This document shows positions 50,479-59,400 of a stretch of DNA of 64,000 bases, one piece after another (the first letter of the stretch is position 1; each line of letters opens with the position of its first letter). The notes below the pieces were generated by a model. The model worked only from the letters and a program-made list of their open reading frames with translations, had not been told where the DNA came from and searched no databases. Position numbers and translations under genes: made by a program. The DNA is taken from positions 1 to 64,000 of the IMG/VR virus record IMGVR_UViG_3300035390_000009. The stretch is one strand, 5' to 3'. Source of the DNA: a virus.

Positions 50479-51045
50479 GTGAATTACAAAGATAAAGTTA
50501 ATGAATTACTAGAAAAGAATATGACTGAGAAAGGGTATAAACTATGGTTAGGTATCAACACAATGGTTGTTGATATATGGAATAGACCTTCATCTAGTTC
50601 TGGTAAATATCATAAGAAAAGCGATGGTAGAGTCCATGATATAGCTGAGCATACATATGAAATGTTATATAATGCCATGAAGATTATTAGACTATTTGAT
50701 ATTACTTCAAATACTAGTAGATGTGATGCTATGTTATTTGCTATTGGACTCCATGATATATTAAAGTATGGTGAGCATGGAGAATTGAAGCATACTACAG
50801 GCAAGCATGATCAGTTGGCTGGTGATTTAATATCAGGCAACTTTGATACCTTTAGAAAAGTTATGGGTGACAATGATGTTTTGATTATGGCTGAGGCTGC
50901 AAGATATCATAGTGGTCGTTGGAGTACTGACGTTAAGGTTAGGAATGCATTTGATTGGAAAACCTTTAACCCTGAAACCTTATTTGTTCATATAATGGAT
51001 ATGCTTAGTACTGGCGATTGTTTGAATCTACCGGAGGAAAAATGA
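50479..51045 (+). CDS. HD-domain phosphohydrolase-like protein
   Basis: 188 residues from GTG 50479 (GGAGGGAAATTTAA upstream). RVHDIAEHTYEML (His53, His58), AIGLHDILKYGEHGE with His92-Asp93, and later MAEAARYHSGRW and VHIMDMLS are HD metal motifs. Acts on a nucleotide or phosphate ester; substrate unknown. Overlaps the macro-domain gene by ATGA. Confidence 0.75.
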   Translation: MNYKDKVNELLEKNMTEKGYKLWLGINTMVVDIWNRPSSSSGKYHKKSDGRVHDIAEHTYEMLYNAMKIIRLFDITSNTSRCDAMLFAIGLHDILKYGEHGELKHTTGKHDQLAGDLISGNFDTFRKVMGDNDVLIMAEAARYHSGRWSTDVKVRNAFDWKTFNPETLFVHIMDMLSTGDCLNLPEEK

Positions 51046-51500
51046 TTATAGAAGAATTGAAAGAAGATATATTGAAAGTCTCTGTTAGACTAATTGGTGA
51101 AGGACATAAGGTTGTGCTATTGCATGGGTGTAATTGTTTCCATACAATGGGTGGTGGTATTGCTTTATACCTAAAGAATAAATACCCAGAAATATATGAG
51201 GCAGACTTAATAACTAAGTATGGTGATAGAGAAAAACTTGGTGGTTTTTCTTATGAAGAAATTAATAACAATTTAACAATTGCTAATTGTTATACACAAC
51301 ATGGATATGGTAACGATAGGGTATATGTAGAGTCAGATGCTATTTTCAATAGTGTTTCAAGAGTATGTGAATATTATCCAAATCATTATATTCTAATGCC
51401 TAAGATTGGGTGCGGGTTAGCTGGTGGTGATTGGAAAGAAATAAAACCAATTATTAATTCAGCTTTGAAAAATAAAGATGCTGTAGTGTGTTATATATAA
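51042..51500 (+). CDS. Macro-domain protein (ADP-ribose binding)
   Basis: 152 residues from ATG 51042 (GGAGGAAAA upstream). LLHGCNCFHTMGGGIALYLKNKYPEIYEADL with TKYGDREKLGGFSYEE and ANCYTQ, then MPKIGCGLAGGDWKEIKPII are the ADP-ribose pocket segments of Appr-1''-p-type macro domains. Such proteins remove or bind ADP-ribose. It is paired with the HD protein. Confidence 0.85.
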   Translation: MIIEELKEDILKVSVRLIGEGHKVVLLHGCNCFHTMGGGIALYLKNKYPEIYEADLITKYGDREKLGGFSYEEINNNLTIANCYTQHGYGNDRVYVESDAIFNSVSRVCEYYPNHYILMPKIGCGLAGGDWKEIKPIINSALKNKDAVVCYI

Positions 51501-51683
51501 AGAATGAATGGTGATCTTAAGATTTGAATTTTAAATGAATAGTGTACCCAGAAACAAACTCATTTTTTTTGTATGAATTTGTATCTAAACTTGAACGTAA
51601 TATAGAACATATTTAAAAGGTAAATATTATATTTATGCTAATATTATATTTTAGTTTAATTTAACACTAAGGAGGAATCTACC
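51501..51683. other. Intergenic with terminator-like hairpin and late-promoter-like element
   Basis: Around 51555-51585 a hairpin ACAAACTCAT...ATGAATTTGT surrounds a T-run. At 51603-51618 AGAACATATTTAAAAGG recalls the late element but lacks the exact core. AAGGAGGAATCTACC precedes 51684. Confidence 0.45.
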
Positions 51684-52466
51684 ATGGGTTCACTATCAAA
51701 TTATGTCGAAGACGAAGTCCTGGATCATGTATTAAAAACAGGTGACTGGGCACAACCTGCTGCACTATATGTAGCACTTTCAACTGCAGATCCTACAGAT
51801 GATGCATCTGGAATTTTAGAGCCTGTTGGAAATGGCTATGCAAGAGTAAGTCATGCAGCATGGGATGTAGCAGCTTCAAGAGCTACTGAGAATACTGGAA
51901 CTATCAGTTTCCCAGAAGCAAGTGGTGCTTGGGGAACTATTACCCATTTCTTTATTTCTGATGCTTCTACAGCTGGAAATATGATAGCACATGGCGCATT
52001 GTCTGCATCCAAAACTATTGGTGCTGGCGATAATGCATCTTTCCAAGATGGCGCTATTGATGTATCTTTTAACACTGGTGGTATTGCTACATTCTTAGCT
52101 AATGCTGTTCTTGATCATATCTTTGGTAACACTGCATATGATACTACAGCTACTATTTATGTTGCTCTTTCATTAGCTAATCCTACAGATGATGGTTCAG
52201 CAGTTGATGAGCATTCTGGTGATGCTTATGCCAGAGTTGCTCATAATACTTGGGACGTTTCAAGTGGTGGTGCTACTGAGAATGATGGCGCTATTACATT
52301 CCCTCAAGCATCTGCAGCATGGGGTACTGTCACACATTTTGCAATGTTTGATGCTGCTACTGCTGGTAATATGTTGTTTTATGGTTCTCTCGATAATGCT
52401 AGAAACATTGGACAGAATGATACACCTTCATTTGCTGATGGCGCATTAGATATTACTATGGACTAA
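51684..52466 (+). CDS. Virion protein with two copies of a phage tail/capsid decoration-type domain
   Basis: 260 residues made of two homologous halves: VLDHVLKTGDWAQPAALYVALSTADPTDD...SFPEASGAWGTITHFFISDASTAGNM and VLDHIFGNTAYDTTATIYVALSLANPTDD...TFPQASAAWGTVTHFAMFDAATAGNM. The single-domain form (ALYVALFTADPTD...WGTVTHF.IFDA..GGNLL..G) is common in phage virion genes. Head-to-tail gene duplication. Late-expressed by position. Confidence 0.75.
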   Translation: MGSLSNYVEDEVLDHVLKTGDWAQPAALYVALSTADPTDDASGILEPVGNGYARVSHAAWDVAASRATENTGTISFPEASGAWGTITHFFISDASTAGNMIAHGALSASKTIGAGDNASFQDGAIDVSFNTGGIATFLANAVLDHIFGNTAYDTTATIYVALSLANPTDDGSAVDEHSGDAYARVAHNTWDVSSGGATENDGAITFPQASAAWGTVTHFAMFDAATAGNMLFYGSLDNARNIGQNDTPSFADGALDITMD

Positions 52467-52502
52467 TCTTTACCAGATTAAGAAATAGTTTTAAGAACAT
52501 TT

Positions 52503-52552
52503 CCCTCTCATTGAGAACATATTATAAATATTAATCAATGAGAGGGTTTTTT
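52503..52552 (+). promoter_or_regulatory. Late promoter nested in a hairpin/terminator before the homing endonuclease
   Basis: CCCTCTCATTGA 52503-52514 pairs with TCAATGAGAGGG 52535-52546, followed by T6. TATAAATA 52523-52530 with GAGAACATAT before it sits in the loop. As a terminator it ends the upstream transcript; as a promoter it starts a new one lacking the 5' arm. AGAGGG in the 3' arm may be the ribosome binding site of the next gene. Confidence 0.7.
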
Positions 52553-52557
52553 CCGTC

Positions 52558-53352
52558 ATGAAAATAAGTGAAACTAAATCATTAATAAGAAAAAATGAAT
52601 ATAAACATTATGTATATGGTATAATATCACCATCAGGCAAACCATTTTATATAGGTAAAGGCCAAGATTATAGATTTCAACTTCATTTAGCTGAAGCTAT
52701 TAACACAGATAATAAAAATTTAAAATTGAGTATAATCAGAGGGATTATAAAATCTAACAAAAGATTAAACTATAAAATTTATGGATTTTATAAAACAGAT
52801 GAAATTGCATTGGTAGTTGAAAAATTTTTAATATTATATTATGGTAGGATTGATTTAAAAACTGGAATACTAACTAATCTAACTGATGGTGGTGGTCCAA
52901 GAAATTGTGCTGAGGAATCATTAAAAAAATTAAGTGATTCAATTAAAAATTATGTTTTAACACATCCAATAGAACATAAATCTTATCAAAAAAATGCAAC
53001 AAAAGTTAAACAATTACCTGAAGTAAGAAATAAATATAGAAAAGCCCAATTAGATTATATGAAATCATTTCCAGATGAACATGTTGATACTATGGCTAAA
53101 ACACATAAGACTAGAAGAAAACCAGAGAATAGAAAAGCTAATAGTAAACGTTTGAAAGAATATTTTAAAGATCCTAAAGCGAGAAAGAAAAATAGTGAAG
53201 CCCAAAAATTAGCTCATAAAAGAAAAAGATTAGTTATAGATAGATGTAAAAATTTAATAGATTCTAACTTTTTAAATATTCAGTTACCATCAACTACTAA
53301 GAGTATTAAAGTTTTTGAAGAATTAGAAAAGAAATTACTTGAATTAATTTAA
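52558..53352 (+). CDS. GIY-YIG homing endonuclease
   Basis: 264 residues. YVYGIISPSGKPFYIGKGQDYRFQLH (18-43) holds Gly-Ile-Ile and Tyr-Ile-Gly motifs with Arg39; NLTDGGGP follows. The C-terminal half has NUMOD3-type repeats (KPENRKANSKRLKEYF, DPKARKKNSEAQKLAH) that bind DNA. It is freestanding, between two hairpins sharing GAGAGGGTTTTTTCCGTCA, which probably mark its insertion boundaries. Confidence 0.88.
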   Translation: MKISETKSLIRKNEYKHYVYGIISPSGKPFYIGKGQDYRFQLHLAEAINTDNKNLKLSIIRGIIKSNKRLNYKIYGFYKTDEIALVVEKFLILYYGRIDLKTGILTNLTDGGGPRNCAEESLKKLSDSIKNYVLTHPIEHKSYQKNATKVKQLPEVRNKYRKAQLDYMKSFPDEHVDTMAKTHKTRRKPENRKANSKRLKEYFKDPKARKKNSEAQKLAHKRKRLVIDRCKNLIDSNFLNIQLPSTTKSIKVFEELEKKLLELI

Positions 53353-53359
53353 GTTTCAA

Positions 53360-53400
53360 ACCCTCTCACTATTTTATTAGGTGAGAGGGTTTTTTCCGTC
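53360..53400 (+). terminator. Terminator after the homing endonuclease
   Basis: CCCTCTCAC, loop TATTTTATTAG, GTGAGAGGG, T6, CCGTC. The 3' part repeats the hairpin at 52535-52556. Confidence 0.85.
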
Positions 53401-53499
53401 AGCATTTTATACTGAATCATACTAAGTTTTAGAACAAATTAAAAAATATAGAGTTTGGAAATACAAATATTAATTTTAGATTTATAAAGGGGTTAAGCT

Positions 53500-55938
53500 A
53501 TGGCGAATTATATATACGGAGCTGTTGCTTTAAATGGTGGGGTTACAGGTTCATTAGATTCTATTGATGGAACTGACCTTGCTCAAGGCGATGCAGCAAT
53601 TGTTTTTACATCAGATGCTACATATATTTATACATTAGATGAATCAAGTGGTGGTACTGAAAGTTCGCCTGATTTAATCTCACCAGATGCAAATGAAGAA
53701 AACAAGAGATGGATTTTAGTTTCAAGTAGAGCTGCTGAGTCAGCATTAGATGTCACTACATTTAATGGTATACTTGATGCTAACGATGATGATGTTCAAA
53801 AAGCATTGATAACAATTGATGATATGTTTGATAGTGGAGATTTTACTATTGCACCTGGATCAGTTACATTAGTTGATACTGTAGTAAAAGTAATTACTAC
53901 TGATAATGGTACAGTAGGTGTTGTTGGTCATTCATTGGCTATTAATGGTACTGGTAAAGTTAATACCACAGGATCAGGATCAGCAGTATCAATTGCAGTT
54001 GATGATCTTAAAGTTGTAACTAAAACAGCTGCTTATTCTATTACTACTGCCGATGATATTGTTATTGGTGATTGTTCTGGTGGAGATATTGAATTAACAT
54101 TACCTCAAGCAGCAACTAAATCATCTATTTCAATTTTTAAGAAATCATCTTCTAATACATTAACAGTTAGTTGTTATGGATCAGAAACTATTGAAGCTAA
54201 TACCTCATATACTATAGATGACGAGTATGGTTGTTTAAGACTAATTTCTGATGGTGTTAATACATGGGTAAGAAGTGCTGAGATGTATGATCTACCAACT
54301 GCTTCTTCATCATTATTAGGTGGTGTTAAGATTGGTGATTCCCTTAAGATTGCCGCTGGTATTGTTGATGTTGATTATTCAGCAGTTGATGTTGATATTA
54401 TTCCTGACGTTGATATTACTAGATCATTAGGTAGTGCATCTAAACAATGGAAAGATGTTTTCGTTGGACCTGGATCTTTATATGTAAATGGTCAACAAGT
54501 TTTATCAGATGAATCAGGAACAATTGTTTGTAGTGCTGATCCAGATCAAAACCTTCAATTTAAAACTCTTGGTTCTGGTGAACTTCAATTGTTACCTGCT
54601 GGTACTGGTTCAATTCAAATGAAAGGTAATTTCTCAATTTTAGCTGGTAAAAATATAATGTCAAGTGATGGTAATGCTATTAATTATAGTGATGGCATTG
54701 ATATGAATGGAAATTCAATTACTGGATTACCGTTACCATCTGCTGGAGGTGATGTAGCTACAAGAGATTATGTAAATACCTATTCTTCTAATGCAAGTAA
54801 TCTTTCTACTGGAACTATACCAACTTCAGTGTTACCACCTATTGCTATTACAACTACACAAACTGCTGTTTCAGAAATTGCTATGTTAGCATTAGTTACT
54901 CAAGAAGGTGATGTTGTAGTTAGAACAGATGAAAGCAGATCTTATATTAGAAATGCTGGTGTCTCTGGAACTATGTCAGACTTCAATGAACTTGCAACAC
55001 CTACTGATTCAGTTCTTAGTGTTAATGGTGAAACAGGAGCAGTTACAATAAATCAAGATGAGGTTCTTGATGGTTCAACATATGTAAGAACAGCTAATGA
55101 CTTTACTGATATTCTTAAAATTAAACTTGATGGAGTTGAGGCAGGTGCTGATGTTAACATGACTCCAGCAGAACTATTGACTGCTATTAAAACAGTTGAT
55201 GGTCCTGGTTCTGGATTAAATGCTGATCAATTAGATAATATGGATTCAGCTAATGCAGCTACTGGTAATACAATTGTTGCAAGAGATTCTAATGGTGATG
55301 CTACATTTAGATATATGAATTGTAATGCTATAAATACTAGTATAGCTCAATCTGCTAATAATGCTCATACTATATTTTATTCTTCAACTGATGCTTTTAT
55401 TAGAAAAAATACTGCTGCAGGATTTAAAGCTTCTCTTGATTTAGATCAAGTAGAAAACTTACCAGCATCTACTGGCTCAGTTGGTAATAACTTAGTACTA
55501 AGAGATGCAAGTGGAAATTTTGCTGCTAATATTATTACTGCTACTGTTACTACTGCTAGATATGCTGATTTAGCTGAAAAACATACATGTGCGAATAAAA
55601 CACTTATTACTGGTACTGTTATTTGTGCTTGTACTCAAGGTGAGTATGAAGTAGAAGAATGTTCAGATGAAAAGGCATCAAATGTTGTTGGTGTTGTTTC
55701 AGAAAAAGCTGGTTATATAATGAATGAAGGACTAGAAGATAGTATAATTGTTGGTCTTACTGGTAAAGTCCCAGTTAGAATTATTGGTGAAGTTAAGAAA
55801 GGTGAACCAATTGTTTCAGCTGGAAATGGATGTGCAAGACAAGCAATTACTGAAATGGAACTTCTGTATAAGATGGGAGTTGCATTAGAAGATAATAGTG
55901 ACATAAATGAAAAATTAGTTTATTGTGCTATAAAATAA
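53500..55938 (+). CDS. Long tail fibre with C-terminal auto-processing-like domain
   Basis: 812 residues. Repeats of fibre motifs (GTGKVNTTGSG, SLGSASKQWKDVFVGPGSLYVNGQQV, DGIDMNGNSITGLPLPSAGGDVATRDYV, VNGETGAVTINQDEVLDGS). The end ARYADLAEKHTCANK..GTVICACTQGEYEV followed by ASNVVGVVSEKAGYIMNEG and LTGKVPVRIIGEVKKGEPIV is the C-terminal fibre region seen in many phages of T4 type. AAAGGGGTTAAGCT precedes ATG. Confidence 0.85.
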   Translation: MANYIYGAVALNGGVTGSLDSIDGTDLAQGDAAIVFTSDATYIYTLDESSGGTESSPDLISPDANEENKRWILVSSRAAESALDVTTFNGILDANDDDVQKALITIDDMFDSGDFTIAPGSVTLVDTVVKVITTDNGTVGVVGHSLAINGTGKVNTTGSGSAVSIAVDDLKVVTKTAAYSITTADDIVIGDCSGGDIELTLPQAATKSSISIFKKSSSNTLTVSCYGSETIEANTSYTIDDEYGCLRLISDGVNTWVRSAEMYDLPTASSSLLGGVKIGDSLKIAAGIVDVDYSAVDVDIIPDVDITRSLGSASKQWKDVFVGPGSLYVNGQQVLSDESGTIVCSADPDQNLQFKTLGSGELQLLPAGTGSIQMKGNFSILAGKNIMSSDGNAINYSDGIDMNGNSITGLPLPSAGGDVATRDYVNTYSSNASNLSTGTIPTSVLPPIAITTTQTAVSEIAMLALVTQEGDVVVRTDESRSYIRNAGVSGTMSDFNELATPTDSVLSVNGETGAVTINQDEVLDGSTYVRTANDFTDILKIKLDGVEAGADVNMTPAELLTAIKTVDGPGSGLNADQLDNMDSANAATGNTIVARDSNGDATFRYMNCNAINTSIAQSANNAHTIFYSSTDAFIRKNTAAGFKASLDLDQVENLPASTGSVGNNLVLRDASGNFAANIITATVTTARYADLAEKHTCANKTLITGTVICACTQGEYEVEECSDEKASNVVGVVSEKAGYIMNEGLEDSIIVGLTGKVPVRIIGEVKKGEPIVSAGNGCARQAITEMELLYKMGVALEDNSDINEKLVYCAIK

Positions 55939-55945
55939 TATAAGA

Positions 55946-55994
55946 AACAAACTCCCTCAGTCAATATACCGATTGAGGGAGTTTGTTCCGTCGG
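55946..55994 (+). terminator. Hairpin terminator with the TTCCGTC tail
   Basis: AACAAACTCCCTCAGTC pairs with GATTGAGGGAGTTTGTT (17 bp, one G-T). The following TTCCGTC equals the bases after the terminators at 52535 and 53381. Confidence 0.8.
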
Positions 55995-56010
55995 AATATT
56001 TTCTTAATAC

Positions 56011-56018
56011 TATAAATA
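56011..56018 (+). promoter_or_regulatory. Late promoter core
   Basis: TATAAATA, with AGAACAAATATAAAATT downstream as a second candidate. Upstream of the 56065 gene. Confidence 0.55.
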
Positions 56019-56064
56019 TTTAGAACAAATATAAAATTAATACCATCTTAAAAATGGAGGAATA

Positions 56065-56433
56065 ATGGCTGACTTAATTATACGGAAACGAAACCTAGTA
56101 GTATCAATGGGTGGAGCTTCTTCCGTAAGGTCAGTGAGCAGATATTCAGATTTTGCTCTGTTGATGTTCTTTGGTGGAACCGCTAAAGTATCAACAATTA
56201 TTCAAACTGTAAATACTATAGTAATTGAATCAGTCTCTCATGTAGCTATTGAAACTGATTGCGTTTCCTTATCTACTAACGTCTGTATTGGTACGTCAAT
56301 ACAAACCCATGGTCCTCCTATGGTAGATATTAAATCGTTCCTCCATTCTTTTACTGTATTTACAGTTATTTCAAGTACCTACCATGACTATAAAACAAAT
56401 AATTTTTTAAAAAATATAAGTAGATGCGGTTAG
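56065..56433 (+). CDS. Small protein related to the N-terminus of the repeat adhesins
   Basis: 122 residues opening MADLIIRKRN; the giant genes begin MADIIFINRSSVKWND and MSDIVFINRADVKWND. Beta-rich and Ser/Thr/Val-rich (VSTIIQTVNTIVIESVSHVAIETD). Likely a small fibre-type protein. TGGAGGAATA upstream. Confidence 0.5.
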   Translation: MADLIIRKRNLVVSMGGASSVRSVSRYSDFALLMFFGGTAKVSTIIQTVNTIVIESVSHVAIETDCVSLSTNVCIGTSIQTHGPPMVDIKSFLHSFTVFTVISSTYHDYKTNNFLKNISRCG

Positions 56434-56461
56434 TCCGTAATTAGAATAGGAGATAAATAGT

Positions 56462-59400
56462 ATGGCTGATATTATTTTTATAAATAGAAGTAGTGTAAAA
56501 TGGAATGATACATATGATAGTTATATGGTTAATTCAGTTGTTGGTGGGGATACTATAGCAGGAGCTCAAATGACTTTAGGTAGTAATGAAACATTATCTG
56601 CTTCCTCTGTATCTGTTAGTTTAGTTGATGTTATTATGACTGCCGGTATTGCTGAATTACTAGCCTCATCTAATACAATTACTACTAGTACACCATCTGC
56701 GATTTTAACTATAGGTGTAATTGAAGTATTAACTTCTGTAAGCGATAGTTTAGTTAATATTTCTGCATGGATTACAATGGGTGTAGCTACTGACGTTGCT
56801 GGATCTCTTTCTTTCACATCAAATATAATTGATACTGAGTTAACTATTGGTGTAGTTGAAATTGTATCTTCAACTGTTGCATATACATCAGTTACTGCTG
56901 GTCCATTACTTGCTATTGGTAGAGATGAATTATTAACATCTAGTCAAACATCAACTGCATTTGTAACCGGTTTGTTAGATCTTGGTGTAACAGAGTTACT
57001 TGCCTCATCATCATCAAATGCCTCAACTACAGATGCTTGGTTGCAAATAGGTATTCTTGAACCATTGAGCTCTACTGCTACTTGTGTTGTTAATGAAACT
57101 GATAAAGAATTAACAATGGGAGAAGAAGTTGAATTATCTAACGGTATTATTATTCAATCAAACTCTGTTTCCTTATTAGACTTAGGGGTTTCTGAATTAT
57201 TAGCATCTACTGGTCCTATTAGTTCTACTGTTTCAGCCGCAGTTATTACAATGGGTATTGATGAAGATTTATCTTCAACTATAAATATTGATTCTATTGT
57301 TTCCATTGTGAACCTTATTAAAGGACATGTAGAAGTTCTTACTGCTACTATTGTTTTAGTTAGTCCTGTAAGTTCTCCAGATATTGTTACAGGGATTCAA
57401 GAAGCTACAGCTTCAACTGGATCAATTGTTTCAACTATATTAAATACTGAATTAACAATGGGTTTGGAGACATTGATATCATCATCTATTAACTTAGAAT
57501 CACAAGTTAGTTCATTCTTGAACTTAGGTGTTACTGAGGTATTAGAAGGAACTATCAATTTCACTAGTTCTATAAGAGAAGGTGGACAATATCTTGATCT
57601 TATCATAGGTATTCAAGAATTACTTGCATCGACTTCAGTTGATACATCTAATGCTATTGCTGAATTAACTCTTGGTAGTAATGAACCATTGAGTCATAGA
57701 CTTAATAATCCAGAATTTACCAGCGATGGTGTAACAAGATTATTATATAATTTTAATAGTCTACCTATAGTTGATGAATCTCTTTATAACCATAACGCAT
57801 CTGCTTACCCCGCTTCTTTATCAGGTACTCCTATATTTGGCGCTGATTCTTTAAATCCGGAAATAGGTTCAGTTGAAGTAGGTAATATTAATACTACTTT
57901 AAATTATGGCACTGGGAATTTTTGTATAGAATTTTGGTTAAAAGATCCTGGCATTAAAGAAACTGGAGATGGTTATAGTATTCTTGATAGATTAAAATTT
58001 ACTGGAGATGCAGGAACTCAAGGTGTATATGATGCTAGTGCATATGATTCAGAAGTATTTCTTTATACTAAACTATCTAATGGAACATTAAGATTTAGTT
58101 ATAGAAGTCAAGAATTTCAATATTGGTTAGGTGCTGGATATGATCATGTATATTATGGAGCATCTATCTATGTTGATCTTCCTGGAGATACTTTAGACGA
58201 AAATACTCATATTGCTATATTTAGATATGATGGTAATATTTATTTATCTGTAAATGGTGTAATTCATGGAAATTCTATATATGATGGTTGCCCAAATCTT
58301 TCAGGCGGTACATTCGATATTGGTAATAAACTTGGAACATATACTAACCCTGAATTAAGTATAGATTCTTATAGAATTAGTTCTGCATCAAGATATACAC
58401 CTGAGACATTTGAGCCTTTAAATTATTTAAAACATATTGAATCTAATATTACTTCTGATATTACATTGGGTCTTGCAGAATTACTTGCATCAACTACAGC
58501 TAATACATCTGATGCTATTGCTGATATAGGATTTGGTGGGTTTGAACCATTAGCTCATACTACTTCAGATGTAATTAGTAATGCTAGTGCTGTAACAATT
58601 GTATTTGGTGTTACTGAAGTATTATCAGCTTCATCCAATATAACTTCTAATTCTAACTCTACTTTAACATTAGGTATAACAGAATTAGTAGCATCAACAA
58701 TTATAAATACTTCATCAGCATCTGCCACATATATAATATTCGGTGGGTTTGAAATATTAACTTCAACTTCTTTAGTGACTACTACAGTTTCATGTAATAC
58801 TATTGATTTTGGTGGGTTTGAACCATTAGCTCATACATTAATTCCATCTGGTTATGTTGGTGATTGGAATGATTTATTTCAAACACCAGATGATCATTTT
58901 GTAGCTTCAATAATTACATCAGTATTACTTAAAGGTGTTGATGAAATTTTAACTGCAACAAGTGATACTACTACAGATGTTCAGGTCTATATTAACCTTG
59001 GTCAGAACGAGAATATGACTTCAACAGCAAATATTGTATCAGTTGTAGATTCAGCTATAACATTAGGTGTAACAGAAGATTTAACTGCTACTATTGGACC
59101 TATCTCTACAATTTCTAATAGTTTATTAACTATAGGTATTGATGAATTATTAGGTGATGTTGACAATGCTCTTTCATCTTCAGTAACTGCTAGTTTATCA
59201 TTTGGTGTTGCAGAAGAATTATCTCATACATTATATGAATTTTCATCTGGTCCTGTTGATCCTTATGTTATTACAGTAGCTTCTAATGCAGTATTAGATC
59301 TTGGTGTTGATGAAATATTAGCTTTATCTGAATCTTCTACTAGTTCAACAAATGCTAGTTTAGTAATTGGTATTACTGAAGCATTAAGTTCTACTCAGTC

